From contig JAAYCZ010000018.1 of the NCBI GenBank assembly GCA_012729495.1, forward strand, positions 1 through 64,000: a stretch of 64,000 nt of DNA, given 5' to 3'. The DNA comes from Syntrophomonadaceae bacterium. Its GTDB lineage: Bacteria; Bacillota; Syntrophomonadia; Syntrophomonadales; Syntrophomonadaceae. Shown one piece after another: positions 16,047-25,250 of this stretch. The position numbers and the translations under genes are program-made. The notes below the pieces were generated by a model that was not told the origin of the DNA, did no database searches, and was given only the letters and a program-made list of their open reading frames with translations. How positions within the stretch are numbered: position 1 is the stretch's first letter; every line of letters begins with the position of its first letter.

Positions 16047-18437
16047 TTAAATGGTCGCCATAGGATTAAGATCCAACTCTAATTTTATGCCGGCGGGATG
16101 ATTTCTAGTATTTATTTTAGCAGCAATGCTGCGCAGCAACAAATTACTGTAGCATTTAATCATTATTTGATAGCGGTAACGGGTCTTTATTTTACTGATG
16201 GGGCAGGGTGCGGGACCCAGAATCATTATATTGTCTTCTCTGGCATCAAGTATTTCCTCAATATATTTTGCCAGTTCGCAGGAATATTTGCGGCAAGTTG
16301 TTTCTGCTTCGCCGCTGATTACAATTCTAAGGATATCAGTAAAGGGAGGATACTCCAATAGTTTGCGTATATTAATTTCATCATTATAGAAACTTAGGTA
16401 ATCATAACTGACAACTTTTTGAAATAACGGTTCCTGCGAGTTATAGGTCTGAATGACAACCTCACCGGGAATGTCAGCCCGTCCGGCCCGGCCTGCCACC
16501 TGCACCAGCAATTGAAAGCAGCGTTCCCGGGCTCTAAAATCTGGTAAATTTAGCATACTGTCAGCATCCACAACCCCGACCAGGGATACCAGCGGAAAAT
16601 CCAAACCCTTGGCAACCATCTGGGTACCGATTAAAATATCAATCCGCCGTTCTTTCATAGCTTCCAAAATCGCTTTTTGTGCCCCTTGGGGACGACTGCT
16701 GTCCCAATCAAGCCTGGCAATGCGGGCGGAGGGAAACAACTGCCGGATTTCTTCCTCTACTTTCTGAGTTCCGGCCCCAACCAACTGCAAATGCCGGCTG
16801 CCACATATCTTACAGACGGATGATTGGGGGCTGTGCCGATTGCAATAATGACAAACGTTTTTGTTCAGATCACGATGAAAAGTCATGCCGACGGAACAAT
16901 CAGGACATGTTGCAATCGTACCACATTCGCGGCAAATCGTCATAGGTGAATGGCCGCGCCGGTTGATGAACAGTATACTCTGCTGCCCCATCAACAAAGC
17001 ATGCTGCAATCGGTTACGTAAATAATCAGAAATCAATCCCGGGTTGCCGCTCTTAAATGAGTTGCGCATATCCTCAATTATTACCTCAGGTACGGCGGCA
17101 CCGGCAGTTCTCTGCGACAAGCGGAGTAATTTCGTTGCCCCGGCAGTAACCTGATAATATGTCTCCAGGGCCGGAGTGGCACTGCCCATCAGGAAAACAG
17201 CCGAGGCTAAACGGGCGCGTTGCCGGGCTATATCCCGCGCATGATAACGTGGGGTTTCTTCCTGTTTATAACTGTTCTCATGTTCTTCATCCATAATAAC
17301 CAGGCCAAGCGCGGGCAGCGGTGCAAAAACAGCCGAGCGCGGGCCCAGTACCAGTTTGGCTTCACCGCGTTTGATCCGCTGCCATTCCGCATGGCGCTGC
17401 GCAACGGTCATGGCACTATGCAATATGGCAATATCAGGTATACGTCGGGAAAATATCTCCACCAGCTGTCGGGTCAAAGCAATTTCCGGTACCAGTACGA
17501 TAACCGAACGGCCGCCAGCAATGGCAGCCTGGGCTGCCTTTATATATACCTCGGTCTTGCCGCTGCCGGTAATCCCGAACAGCAGGTATTCAGAATATTT
17601 TCGAGTATTCAAGCCGGCAATGATCTCGCTGATGGCCTGCTTTTGTTCTTCATTAATCTCAAATTCGGGAGTTATTATCTCCGGTTTAATTCTGGCAATA
17701 CTTATCAGTTCTTTCTTTATTAAAGCGGAAGTAATATGGCGGGCAACTATTTTATCAAATTCAGCACAGCTCATCTCCGGCTGGGCAATCAGCAAATCCA
17801 GCGCCGCGGCTTGACGCGGGGCTTTTTTTCGGATGGTGGGCATTTCCTTTTCCAAATTTGCGTGATTGAGAGCATAGATCCTGTCAATTTTGACCGTACG
17901 GGATGATCCGTACATCCCGGTCAGGCTTACAAGACCCTGGTTTATCAGTTCACCCAGCTGCTTTTTGCTTATATATTTGCGGGCTTCGGCCAGGCTTAAT
18001 TCATTTTTAGTCCACAGCCGCTCAAAAAATTCCTGCATTAAATCATCTGCCGGGTTATAAAGCTCATGATATTCTTCCCTGCTGACCGCGGCATTTATCC
18101 GCAATGAGGCTTTACGCTGCAGTTGGCGGGGAATGATCATCGATAAAATCAGGGCCAGCGGAGCCGAATAATAATCTGCCATCCATTGTGCCAGTGCAAG
18201 CAACTGGTAGTCAAAAACTGCCTCCTGATCCAAGACCTTTAGAATCGGCTTAAGTTCAGGATCAGCTTCAATTTCCAATGATTCGATAATAAATGCTTCG
18301 GTTTTCCGGCCGCGGAAATCAACCAGCACTCTTTTGCCAAAGCATGCTTCACCGGCTAGTTCTTCCGGCACCAAATAGGTAAAACTGTTATTTAATTGTG
18401 GCGTGCTCAGATTTACAATTACACTGACCGCTTGCAT
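16047..18437 (-). CDS. priA: Primosomal protein N' (replication restart helicase PriA)
   Basis: A 796-residue superfamily 2 helicase that reloads the replisome at collapsed forks. The N-terminal DNA-binding region (1-200) is followed by Walker A GITGSGKTE near 288, the DEEH box, and a zinc-binding insert with paired cysteines (CRECG, CPDC, CHYC, CKICG) near 508-548. Helicase motifs V and VI (GTQMVAKGLDFP, QVAGRAGR) are intact. ATG with GGGGAG six bases upstream. A repeat family A element lies just upstream, between metK and priA. Confidence 0.95.
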   Translation of the reverse strand: MQAVSVIVNLSTPQLNNSFTYLVPEELAGEACFGKRVLVDFRGRKTEAFIIESLEIEADPELKPILKVLDQEAVFDYQLLALAQWMADYYSAPLALILSMIIPRQLQRKASLRINAAVSREEYHELYNPADDLMQEFFERLWTKNELSLAEARKYISKKQLGELINQGLVSLTGMYGSSRTVKIDRIYALNHANLEKEMPTIRKKAPRQAAALDLLIAQPEMSCAEFDKIVARHITSALIKKELISIARIKPEIITPEFEINEEQKQAISEIIAGLNTRKYSEYLLFGITGSGKTEVYIKAAQAAIAGGRSVIVLVPEIALTRQLVEIFSRRIPDIAILHSAMTVAQRHAEWQRIKRGEAKLVLGPRSAVFAPLPALGLVIMDEEHENSYKQEETPRYHARDIARQRARLASAVFLMGSATPALETYYQVTAGATKLLRLSQRTAGAAVPEVIIEDMRNSFKSGNPGLISDYLRNRLQHALLMGQQSILFINRRGHSPMTICRECGTIATCPDCSVGMTFHRDLNKNVCHYCNRHSPQSSVCKICGSRHLQLVGAGTQKVEEEIRQLFPSARIARLDWDSSRPQGAQKAILEAMKERRIDILIGTQMVAKGLDFPLVSLVGVVDADSMLNLPDFRARERCFQLLVQVAGRAGRADIPGEVVIQTYNSQEPLFQKVVSYDYLSFYNDEINIRKLLEYPPFTDILRIVISGEAETTCRKYSCELAKYIEEILDAREDNIMILGPAPCPISKIKTRYRYQIMIKCYSNLLLRSIAAKINTRNHPAGIKLELDLNPMATI

Positions 18438-18491
18438 AAATAACTCCCCTGTTGTGCCTGTCTAAAAACAAAAAGCTGGTTTTGCCCGCCT

Positions 18492-18654
18492 CAGAGCGTC
18501 AAAAAAGGTGAATTGCTTACGTTATGCAAAAAGCTGTTCAGTCAGCGTATTTGTTTCAGGGACATCCCCCTTAAGGGTGTGTCCCCAAACCTTAAGACGC
18601 TTCAATCACGTACTTTTTACAAGCCTTGCTCTTCGCCTTTTTTTCTTACTCTAT
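18492..18654. repeat. Repeat family A, copy 1 (palindromic intergenic element)
   Basis: About 163 bp. Ends are inverted (CAGAGCGTCAAAAAAGGTGAA against the complement of TTCGCC-T-rich-ACTCTA) and the centre is a GGGACATCCCCC...GGGTGTGTCCCC hairpin. The 3' flank TTGATTTTGGCC...ACAGTC resembles that of copy 2. It lies 65 bases beyond the metK stop on the minus strand. GCCCGCCT occurs on both sides (18484 and 18693), once as part of a GC-rich hairpin. Confidence 0.85.
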
Positions 18655-18718
18655 TGATTTTGGCCATGGTTAACAGTCATAAGGCGGGATCGCCCGCCTT
18701 TGATAGATTGAAGAAATT

Positions 18719-19909
18719 TTATAAGCCGGCTGATTTTCTGATGGCGTCGGCCTTGTCGGTTCTCTCCCAGGTAAATTCACTTTCGTTACGGCCAAAATGA
18801 CCATAAGCGGCTGTTTTTTGGTAGATGGGGCGTCTTAAATCAAGATCTCTGATAATGGCTGCCGGGCGCAGATCAAAATATTCTCTGATCAGGGCAACGA
18901 TTTTCTCATTGGGTATTTTATTGGTACCAAATGTTTCCACGGCAATTGAAACCGGATGAGCAACCCCAATGGCGTAAGCCAACTGAATTTCGAGCCGATC
19001 TGCAACGCCTGCGGCGACCATGTTTTTGGCAACATACCTGGCCGCATAGGCAGCCGAGCGGTCAACCTTGGTTGGATCTTTGCCGGAAAAGGCTCCGCCT
19101 CCGTGGCGCGCCATACCGCCATATGTATCAACGATTATTTTTCTGCCGGTCAGTCCGCAGTCTCCCTGCGGCCCGCCAATGACGAAACGACCGGTGGGAT
19201 TGATAAAATATTTGGTTTCTTCATCAAGCATGGCGGCCGGAACTACTTTTTTTATTACCTGTGTAATAATGTCATCTTCGATCGTAGCCAGATTGACTTC
19301 GGGATGGTGCTGAGTGGAGACAACTACGGTGTCAACCCGTACCGGTTGACCGTCTTCATACTCAACGGTCACCTGGGTTTTGCCATCCGGGCGCAGATAG
19401 GGAATAATTCCTTCTTTTCTGACCGCGGTCAATCGTTGGGCCATTTGACTGGCCAGCAGGATCGGCAGGGGCATAAACTCAGCAGTTTCATTGGTGGCAT
19501 AACCAAACATCATACCCTGATCGCCGGCGCCGGTAGCGGCAATTTCTGAATCATTCATTTCACCGCGTTTAGCCTCCAGGGCATTATTAACGCCCATGGC
19601 AATGTCGCCGGATTGTTCATCCAGAGAAGTTAAAACGGCACAGGTTTCACTGTCAAAACCATACTTGGCCCGGGTATAGCCTATTTCCTTGATCGTATTT
19701 CTAACCAGCCGGGGAATATCAACGTAGCATTCCGTCGTTATTTCACCCGAAACCAGCACCAGACCGGTGGTAACAATCGTTTCTGCGGCCACCCGAGCAA
19801 ATGGATCCTGCGCCAGGATCGAATCCAAAACGGCATCGGAAATTTGATCCGCCATTTTGTCCGGATGTCCCTCCGTTACTGATTCAGATGTAAATAATTT
19901 TTTGCTCAA
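18719..19909 (-). CDS. metK: S-adenosylmethionine synthetase
   Basis: Makes SAM from methionine and ATP. The 396-residue length and signatures are standard: [20 protein letters not shown] at the N-terminus, [12 protein letters not shown] near 117, and the P-loop-like [19 protein letters not shown] near 262. TTG start with AGGAGAAGGA upstream. It is inserted between coaBC and priA, which are adjacent in Bacillus. Methionine imported by the MetNIQ system in this window would be a substrate. Confidence 0.96.
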   Translation of the reverse strand: MSKKLFTSESVTEGHPDKMADQISDAVLDSILAQDPFARVAAETIVTTGLVLVSGEITTECYVDIPRLVRNTIKEIGYTRAKYGFDSETCAVLTSLDEQSGDIAMGVNNALEAKRGEMNDSEIAATGAGDQGMMFGYATNETAEFMPLPILLASQMAQRLTAVRKEGIIPYLRPDGKTQVTVEYEDGQPVRVDTVVVSTQHHPEVNLATIEDDIITQVIKKVVPAAMLDEETKYFINPTGRFVIGGPQGDCGLTGRKIIVDTYGGMARHGGGAFSGKDPTKVDRSAAYAARYVAKNMVAAGVADRLEIQLAYAIGVAHPVSIAVETFGTNKIPNEKIVALIREYFDLRPAAIIRDLDLRRPIYQKTAAYGHFGRNESEFTWERTDKADAIRKSAGL

Positions 19910-19936
19910 TTCCTTCTCCTCTTTCCTGCTGACATT

Positions 19937-21139
19937 TTATGCTTGTAACAAATTAACCACGCGGTCAAGAATTGCAACCGCAACTTCTTCTTTCATCATT
20001 TTGGGCAAAGACACGACTTCCCCGTTACGTGAAATAAAAGTCACGACATTGGTATCCGTTGCAAATCCTGCTCCTTCCATGGTTACATCATTGGCCACGA
20101 TAAAGTCAAGATTTTTCGATTTTAGTTTTTTGCGGGCATTTTCCAGAAGGTTTTCAGTTTCGGCTGCAAATCCAACCATAATCTGACTTCCCTGCTTGCG
20201 CTTGCCCATTTCCTTAAGTATATCAGTAGTTCCCACTAATTCAAGCATTACCGACTGGGGACCGTCATCGGTTTTCTTAATCTTTTGTTCAGCGATCGCG
20301 GCCAGCCGAAAATCTCCGACCGCCGCCGCCCCAATTATTATATCGCTTATTGGCTGGTATTTTAACATCGTGTCGCACATTTCCTGGGAACTCCACACTT
20401 CAATAAGTTTTACATTGGCGGGTGCTTCCAGGTGAGTTTTACCGCTGACCAGAATCACTTCGGCACCCCGTGCACATGCTTCACGGGCAATGGCATAACC
20501 CATTCTGCCGGTTCCGCGGTTGCCGATAAAACGCACCGGATCAATATCCTCGCAGGTGGAGCCGGCATTAACCAGTACCCTCTTCCCGGCCATATCGTTT
20601 TTGGGATAGAGCAGGGACATTATTCTATCATAAATAACATCAACTGCAGGCAAACGGCCTTTACCCACAACGCCGCAGGCTAGCATGCCGCTGTCCGGAT
20701 CCTGGATATGATAACCGTATGACTGCAGCTTCTTAATATTATCCTGAACGATGGGATTCTTAAACATGTCGGAATTCATGGCCGGGGCCACCAATACCGG
20801 AGCAGTATTGGCCACTGCCACTGTGGACAGCAGATCATCGGCAATTCCATGCGCCATTTTGGCAATGAAATTGGCAGTAGCCGGGGCGATAACCAGCAGG
20901 TCAAGCTGTTCGGCAATCCCAATATGCTGAACTTTATATTCAAGTGATTCTGACCATAAGTCAGTCACCACTTCCCGGCCCGATAAAGTCTTAAACGTCA
21001 GCGGAGTGATAAAACGGGTTGCCCCTTCGGTCATCATTACGATTACATCGATGCCGTTGTTTTTTAATTTGCTGACCAGATCCGCAATTTTATATGATGC
21101 AATACCGCCGGTAATACCTATACCAACAGTTTTAGCCAT
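19937..21139 (-). CDS. coaBC: Bifunctional phosphopantothenoylcysteine decarboxylase/synthase
   Basis: Two steps of coenzyme A synthesis in one 400-residue protein. The N-terminal flavoprotein decarboxylase (1-185) shows GITGGIASYK, the PAMNSDMFKNP substrate motif and the cysteine flap DSGMLACGVVGKGR. The C-terminal synthetase (from about 190) has VNAGSTCEDIDPVRFIGNRGTG. ATG with GGAGG eight bases upstream, just after rpoZ. Both halves look complete. Confidence 0.95.
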   Translation of the reverse strand: MAKTVGIGITGGIASYKIADLVSKLKNNGIDVIVMMTEGATRFITPLTFKTLSGREVVTDLWSESLEYKVQHIGIAEQLDLLVIAPATANFIAKMAHGIADDLLSTVAVANTAPVLVAPAMNSDMFKNPIVQDNIKKLQSYGYHIQDPDSGMLACGVVGKGRLPAVDVIYDRIMSLLYPKNDMAGKRVLVNAGSTCEDIDPVRFIGNRGTGRMGYAIAREACARGAEVILVSGKTHLEAPANVKLIEVWSSQEMCDTMLKYQPISDIIIGAAAVGDFRLAAIAEQKIKKTDDGPQSVMLELVGTTDILKEMGKRKQGSQIMVGFAAETENLLENARKKLKSKNLDFIVANDVTMEGAGFATDTNVVTFISRNGEVVSLPKMMKEEVAVAILDRVVNLLQA

Positions 21140-21165
21140 AGCTATGCCTCCTTGTCAGAAGAAGA

Positions 21166-21357
21166 TTACTTGTAAACAATCGTTATTTTGGATGACAATA
21201 TCTCTTCCAAAGCTTCGGTAACCATGCTGGAGAGGCGATAATTCTCATCGTTTTTTTTATCTTCGGATAATTTCCTGGCCTCTTTGGCAACTGCTACAAC
21301 CACCGCATATTTGCTCTGGCTGATATCCATAAGTTCTTTGGTTGACGGTGTAATCAA
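21166..21357 (-). CDS. rpoZ: DNA-directed RNA polymerase omega subunit
   Basis: A 63-residue omega subunit that assists RNA polymerase assembly. The family region is SKYAVVVAVAKEARKLSED near 14, followed by a helix ending EALEEI. The start is TTG overlapping the gmk stop (TTGA), with GGTGA upstream. It sits between gmk and coaBC, as in Bacillus. Confidence 0.9.
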   Translation of the reverse strand: MITPSTKELMDISQSKYAVVVAVAKEARKLSEDKKNDENYRLSSMVTEALEEILSSKITIVYK

Positions 21358-21953
21358 CTCCCAATCACCCCTTCATTATTTTTCCTGATTCTGCAGCGCT
21401 CGGCCACAATGATGGAGTATACTTTAACAACTGCCTCCTGCAAATCATCATTAGTTACCAAATAATCATAATAGCGGCTGTGTTCCATTTCTTCCCGGCA
21501 GGCGGCCATGCGTCTTTTAATGCTTTCCTCGGAATCTGTACCCCGTTTGCATATTCGCTGCGCCAGTTCTTCAATGCTGGGCGGTTCAATGAAAATAAAC
21601 ACACCCTGCGGCATTTTTTCTTTGACCTGCATAGCTCCCTGTATATCGATTTCCAGTAGGACATCAGAACCATCGGCAAGTTTATTGCTTACAAAACTTT
21701 GCGGGGTTCCGTACATATTATTATATACTTGCGCCCATTCAAGGAATTCACCCTGTTCAAGCATGGCTTGAAATTTTTCCGTATCGATAAAATAATAATC
21801 CTGTCCGTCAGTTTCTCCCACACGGGGTGGTCGGGTGGTCGCTGATACAGACACTTTAATATCAGTCAATCGTTTGAGCACAGCATCTTTTACTGTACCC
21901 TTACCGACGCCTGAAGGGCCGGAAATGACAAATAAAATACCAGTTCTATTCAT
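21354..21953 (-). CDS. gmk: Guanylate kinase
   Basis: Phosphorylates GMP to GDP. The 199-residue protein has a P-loop GPSGVGKGT near 11, the GMP-binding TTRPPRVGETDGQDYYF near 40, and the lid region. ATG start. It overlaps rpoZ by four bases and follows remA closely, the conserved yicC-remA-gmk-rpoZ order. Confidence 0.96.
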   Translation of the reverse strand: MNRTGILFVISGPSGVGKGTVKDAVLKRLTDIKVSVSATTRPPRVGETDGQDYYFIDTEKFQAMLEQGEFLEWAQVYNNMYGTPQSFVSNKLADGSDVLLEIDIQGAMQVKEKMPQGVFIFIEPPSIEELAQRICKRGTDSEESIKRRMAACREEMEHSRYYDYLVTNDDLQEAVVKVYSIIVAERCRIRKNNEGVIGS

Positions 21954-21968
21954 ACTGCTGCACTTTCT

Positions 21969-22232
21969 TTAAATATCCTCGTTGGAATTATCTTTTGCTC
22001 CCAGACGATTGGCAACGGTTTCCGGCTGAACCGCGGATAGAATCACATGACTGCTGTCCGTAATAATTACCGCCCTGGTTCTGCGTCCGTAGGTGGCATC
22101 GATCAGAACACCCTTTTCGCGCGCTTCCTGGATTATTCTTTTAATGGGAGCTGACTCAGGACTGACGATGGCAATGATGCGATTAGCGGTGACAATGTTC
22201 CCGAAACCGATATTAACCAGTTTAATTTCCAT
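21969..22232 (-). CDS. remA: Extracellular matrix regulator RemA (DUF370)
   Basis: An 87-residue DNA-binding regulator, matching the RemA family from its start ([14 protein letters not shown]) through the [18 protein letters not shown] segment. In Bacillus RemA activates biofilm matrix and osmoprotection genes; in other Firmicutes the targets are unknown. ATG start, between yicC and gmk as in Bacillus. Confidence 0.93.
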   Translation of the reverse strand: MEIKLVNIGFGNIVTANRIIAIVSPESAPIKRIIQEAREKGVLIDATYGRRTRAVIITDSSHVILSAVQPETVANRLGAKDNSNEDI

Positions 22233-22265
22233 AAAACCCCGGTTGGCCCGGATCCACCTCCTGCT

Positions 22266-23147
22266 TTATTCAATATTTTGAATTTGTTCTCTGATTTTTT
22301 CCAGTTCAGCTTTTACTCTGATTACGATTTGGCCAATTTCAATATCATTGGCTTTGGAAGCAACTGTATTTATTTCTCTGAACATTTCCTGAACCAGAAA
22401 ATCGCTTTTGCGGCCGATTGCTTCTTCGCTGTTCATCAGTGTTTCATTTAACTGCTGGATGTGACTTTGTAAACGTACGATTTCCTCAGTTATACTTACA
22501 CGGTCTGCAAATATGGCCACTTCCTGCAAAATCCTGTTTTCGTCCACAGTATCCTGCGGTATCATTTCTTTTATTTTGGTACGCAGTTTTTCTTCATATT
22601 CCTGTTCCAGAAGCGGTGCTCTTTTTTCCAGTGTGCTGACTTCATTTAAAATAAAATCAGTTCTGGCCAGCAGATCGGTCAGTAAATTTCGGCCTTCCCG
22701 AATCCGCATATCCATCAATCCGTCAATGGCCTCGGCCAGCGATTTCTGTAAAGTCTGCCAGGTTATTTCCAGATCTTCTTCAGCCTCTTCCAGACTAAAT
22801 ACATCCGGTAAACGAAATATGTCAATCAGGCTGAAATTGGCATGCATATCCAGATTTTTTGCCAAATCCTTCAGTGAATTATAATAAGCCATCGCCAATT
22901 CTTTGTCAACCTTGATATTTCTCGTGCTTTCTCCTGTTTTCTCAATATTAATACTTAATTCAATGCGGCCGCGTTGAATGTGTTTTTTCATCTCTTCCTT
23001 GACCTTGTCCTCTAAAAGGCCATAACGGCGCGGCATTCTGATATGAGGGTCAAAATAACGATGATTGACCCCTTTCATTTCACAACTGATGGCATAGCCG
23101 TTTTCATTGAGCTGACTGCGGCCAAATCCAGTCATACTTTTAATCAT
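22266..23147 (-). CDS. yicC: YicC/YloC-family endoribonuclease
   Basis: A 293-residue protein with the YicC N-terminal region ([20 protein letters not shown], predicted alpha/beta) and the DUF1732 C-terminal domain that contains the acidic EVAIFADRVSITEE motif. Family members act as RNA-degrading endonucleases. The ATG overlaps the dapL stop by one base (TAATG), so it is likely translationally coupled to dapL. Head of the remA-gmk-rpoZ run. Confidence 0.92.
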   Translation of the reverse strand: MIKSMTGFGRSQLNENGYAISCEMKGVNHRYFDPHIRMPRRYGLLEDKVKEEMKKHIQRGRIELSINIEKTGESTRNIKVDKELAMAYYNSLKDLAKNLDMHANFSLIDIFRLPDVFSLEEAEEDLEITWQTLQKSLAEAIDGLMDMRIREGRNLLTDLLARTDFILNEVSTLEKRAPLLEQEYEEKLRTKIKEMIPQDTVDENRILQEVAIFADRVSITEEIVRLQSHIQQLNETLMNSEEAIGRKSDFLVQEMFREINTVASKANDIEIGQIVIRVKAELEKIREQIQNIE

Positions 23148-24319
23148 TAAAATTCAACCTTTCCCAATACTTTATACATCCGCGCAAACGCTTCCTGCAT
23201 TCTTTCCCGGGAAACGGTGAGAGCTATACGGAAATATCCTTCCCCATGTTCTCCGTAACCATTACCCGGAGTAATGATAACACCTGCTTTTTCCAGAATC
23301 AATTCGGCAAATGAGGCAGAATTATAGCCGCGCGGAACCGGCGCCCAGAGATAGAAGGTAGCCTGGGGGGCTTTGATATCCCAACCCATTTTACGAAGGC
23401 CGGCCATAGCTACATCGCGGCGCTCCTGATATATTTTACAGTTTTCTTTTATGGTATCCTGGGGTCCTTTTAAAGCTTCGATGCCAGCATATTGAATAGC
23501 CTGGAAAACACCTGAATCTACATTTGATTTGAATCGCCCCAGCGCTTCGATGGCATCCCGGTTACCGGCTGCCCAGCCAATGCGCCAGCCAGTCATATTA
23601 TATGTTTTGGACAGGGAATGAAATTCGATGGCCACATCTTTGGCCCCTGGAGCCTGCAAAAAACTGGGCAGCACAATGCCGTCAAAGGCCATCTCTGAAT
23701 AAGGCGCGTCATGGCAGACAAGAATATCGTATTGGCGGGCAAATTCCACTACTTTGACAAAAAAGTCGAGGCCGGCGATGGCGCCGGTAGGATTGTTGGG
23801 ATAATTTAAAAACATAAGCTTGGCCTGGCGGGCTATGTCCGAGGGAATGTCTTCCAGTACCGGTAAAAATCCATTTTCGGCTTTAAGCGGCATCATATAT
23901 GACTGTCCCCCGGCCAGCAGGGCTCCAATTCCGTAGACAGGATAGCCCGGATCCGGCACCAGGCTGATATCACCTTTATCCAGATAAGTAAAGGAAATAT
24001 GAGCTATACCCTCCTTGGAGCCCAACAAAGTGACTACTTCGGTTTTAGGATCCAGCTGTATCTGAAAACGCCGGTTGTACCAATCAGCAACCGCCGCTCT
24101 GAACTCCAGCAAACCAACGGAACTGGGATACTGGTGATTGGCACCGTCATAAATAGCGGTTGCCATCCGGTCAATGATATGTTTCGGGGTCGGTCGGTCG
24201 GGGTCACCAATGCCCAGATTAATGATATCGATTCCTTTTTCTCTGGCCTCGGCCGTTTTTTGTTCGATGCGGGCAAATAAATACGGGGGTAAATTTTGCA
24301 TGGCATGATTCACGTTCAC
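23147..24319 (-). CDS. dapL: LL-diaminopimelate aminotransferase
   Basis: A 390-residue PLP-dependent class I/II aminotransferase. The PLP lysine lies in [19 protein letters not shown] near 236, and the N-terminal [12 protein letters not shown] and [10 protein letters not shown] segments match DapL of Clostridia. It converts tetrahydrodipicolinate directly to LL-diaminopimelate, bypassing acylated intermediates. The neighbouring dapF, which uses that product, supports the call over other aminotransferases. GTG start with GGAGGG upstream. Confidence 0.9.
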   Translation of the reverse strand: MNVNHAMQNLPPYLFARIEQKTAEAREKGIDIINLGIGDPDRPTPKHIIDRMATAIYDGANHQYPSSVGLLEFRAAVADWYNRRFQIQLDPKTEVVTLLGSKEGIAHISFTYLDKGDISLVPDPGYPVYGIGALLAGGQSYMMPLKAENGFLPVLEDIPSDIARQAKLMFLNYPNNPTGAIAGLDFFVKVVEFARQYDILVCHDAPYSEMAFDGIVLPSFLQAPGAKDVAIEFHSLSKTYNMTGWRIGWAAGNRDAIEALGRFKSNVDSGVFQAIQYAGIEALKGPQDTIKENCKIYQERRDVAMAGLRKMGWDIKAPQATFYLWAPVPRGYNSASFAELILEKAGVIITPGNGYGEHGEGYFRIALTVSRERMQEAFARMYKVLGKVEF

Positions 24320-24358
24320 GGTATCCCTCCAATAATAATGTTATATTGACTCTGTAGC

Positions 24359-25195
24359 TCAAATAAGTTCAATCTTACCACTGAAAACATATTCAGCCGG
24401 TCCGGTCATATAGACATGCCGGTCCTTTTCGTTCCATTCAATCAACAGGTCGCCGCCCGGCAAATGAATCGTGGCCTGACGGTCACTCAAATCATTCAGT
24501 ACCGCTGCTGCCAGCACGGCACAGGCACCGGTTCCACAAGCCAGGGTAAGGCCGGCACCTCTTTCCCAAACCCTCATAATCATTTCATCCCGGGCCAATA
24601 CCTGCACAAATTCCACATTGGTTTTAGCCGGAAACAGGGGATCAGTTTCGATAACACTCCCCCAGGCAGCGATTGGTACCTGATTGATATCATCAACAAA
24701 TATTATACAATGAGGATTGCCCATGGAAACGGCCGTAATTTCAAATTCACCCTGACTCGTTGGCAATAAAGCCTTGACCGGTGAACCGTCCCCCTGCATG
24801 GGAATCAGGGATCGCTCCAGCACAGGCTGTCCCATATCCACGCGCACGTTTACTGCCTTGCCGGCCACAGTTTGGAGCTGGGGATAACGGGCTCCGGCCA
24901 GGGTTCTGATGGAAATATTTTCATTATTAACCCAGCCTTTATCAAACCCATAGCGGGCTACACAACGGATGGCATTGCCGCACATTTCCGGCTCGCTGCC
25001 GTCAGGATTGAATATGCGCATAAAAATATCCATCGCCTCATCCGGTCCGATTGCCACCAGTCCGTCAGCCCCAATGCCAAAATGGCGGTCACATAATAAC
25101 GATGCATATTTCTGCAGGTAATCAGCTTCATTCCAGGAACCGGTTTCGACGATGATAAAATCATTCCCCAGGCCTTGCATTTTAACGAAATCCAT
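24359..25195 (-). CDS. dapF: Diaminopimelate epimerase
   Basis: Interconverts LL- and meso-diaminopimelate for peptidoglycan and lysine. The 278-residue protein carries both catalytic cysteines in their contexts: PEMCGNAIRC near 72-77 and TLACGTGAC near 219. The N-terminal QGLGNDFI is also typical. ATG with GGGAGG six bases upstream. The pair dapF-dapL gives the last steps of the pathway whose earlier enzymes (asd, dapG, dapA, dapB) are encoded near 54-60 kb. Confidence 0.96.
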   Translation of the reverse strand: MDFVKMQGLGNDFIIVETGSWNEADYLQKYASLLCDRHFGIGADGLVAIGPDEAMDIFMRIFNPDGSEPEMCGNAIRCVARYGFDKGWVNNENISIRTLAGARYPQLQTVAGKAVNVRVDMGQPVLERSLIPMQGDGSPVKALLPTSQGEFEITAVSMGNPHCIIFVDDINQVPIAAWGSVIETDPLFPAKTNVEFVQVLARDEMIMRVWERGAGLTLACGTGACAVLAAAVLNDLSDRQATIHLPGGDLLIEWNEKDRHVYMTGPAEYVFSGKIELI

Positions 25196-25250
25196 CTTTT
25201 ACCTCCCTATTTATCAGGAATGTCTGGATATTGCGTATTCTTTTCAACAG

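Noticed and set aside
19910-19936. SAM riboswitch in front of metK
   Set aside because: Only about 27 bases separate metK from coaBC, too few for any known SAM aptamer.
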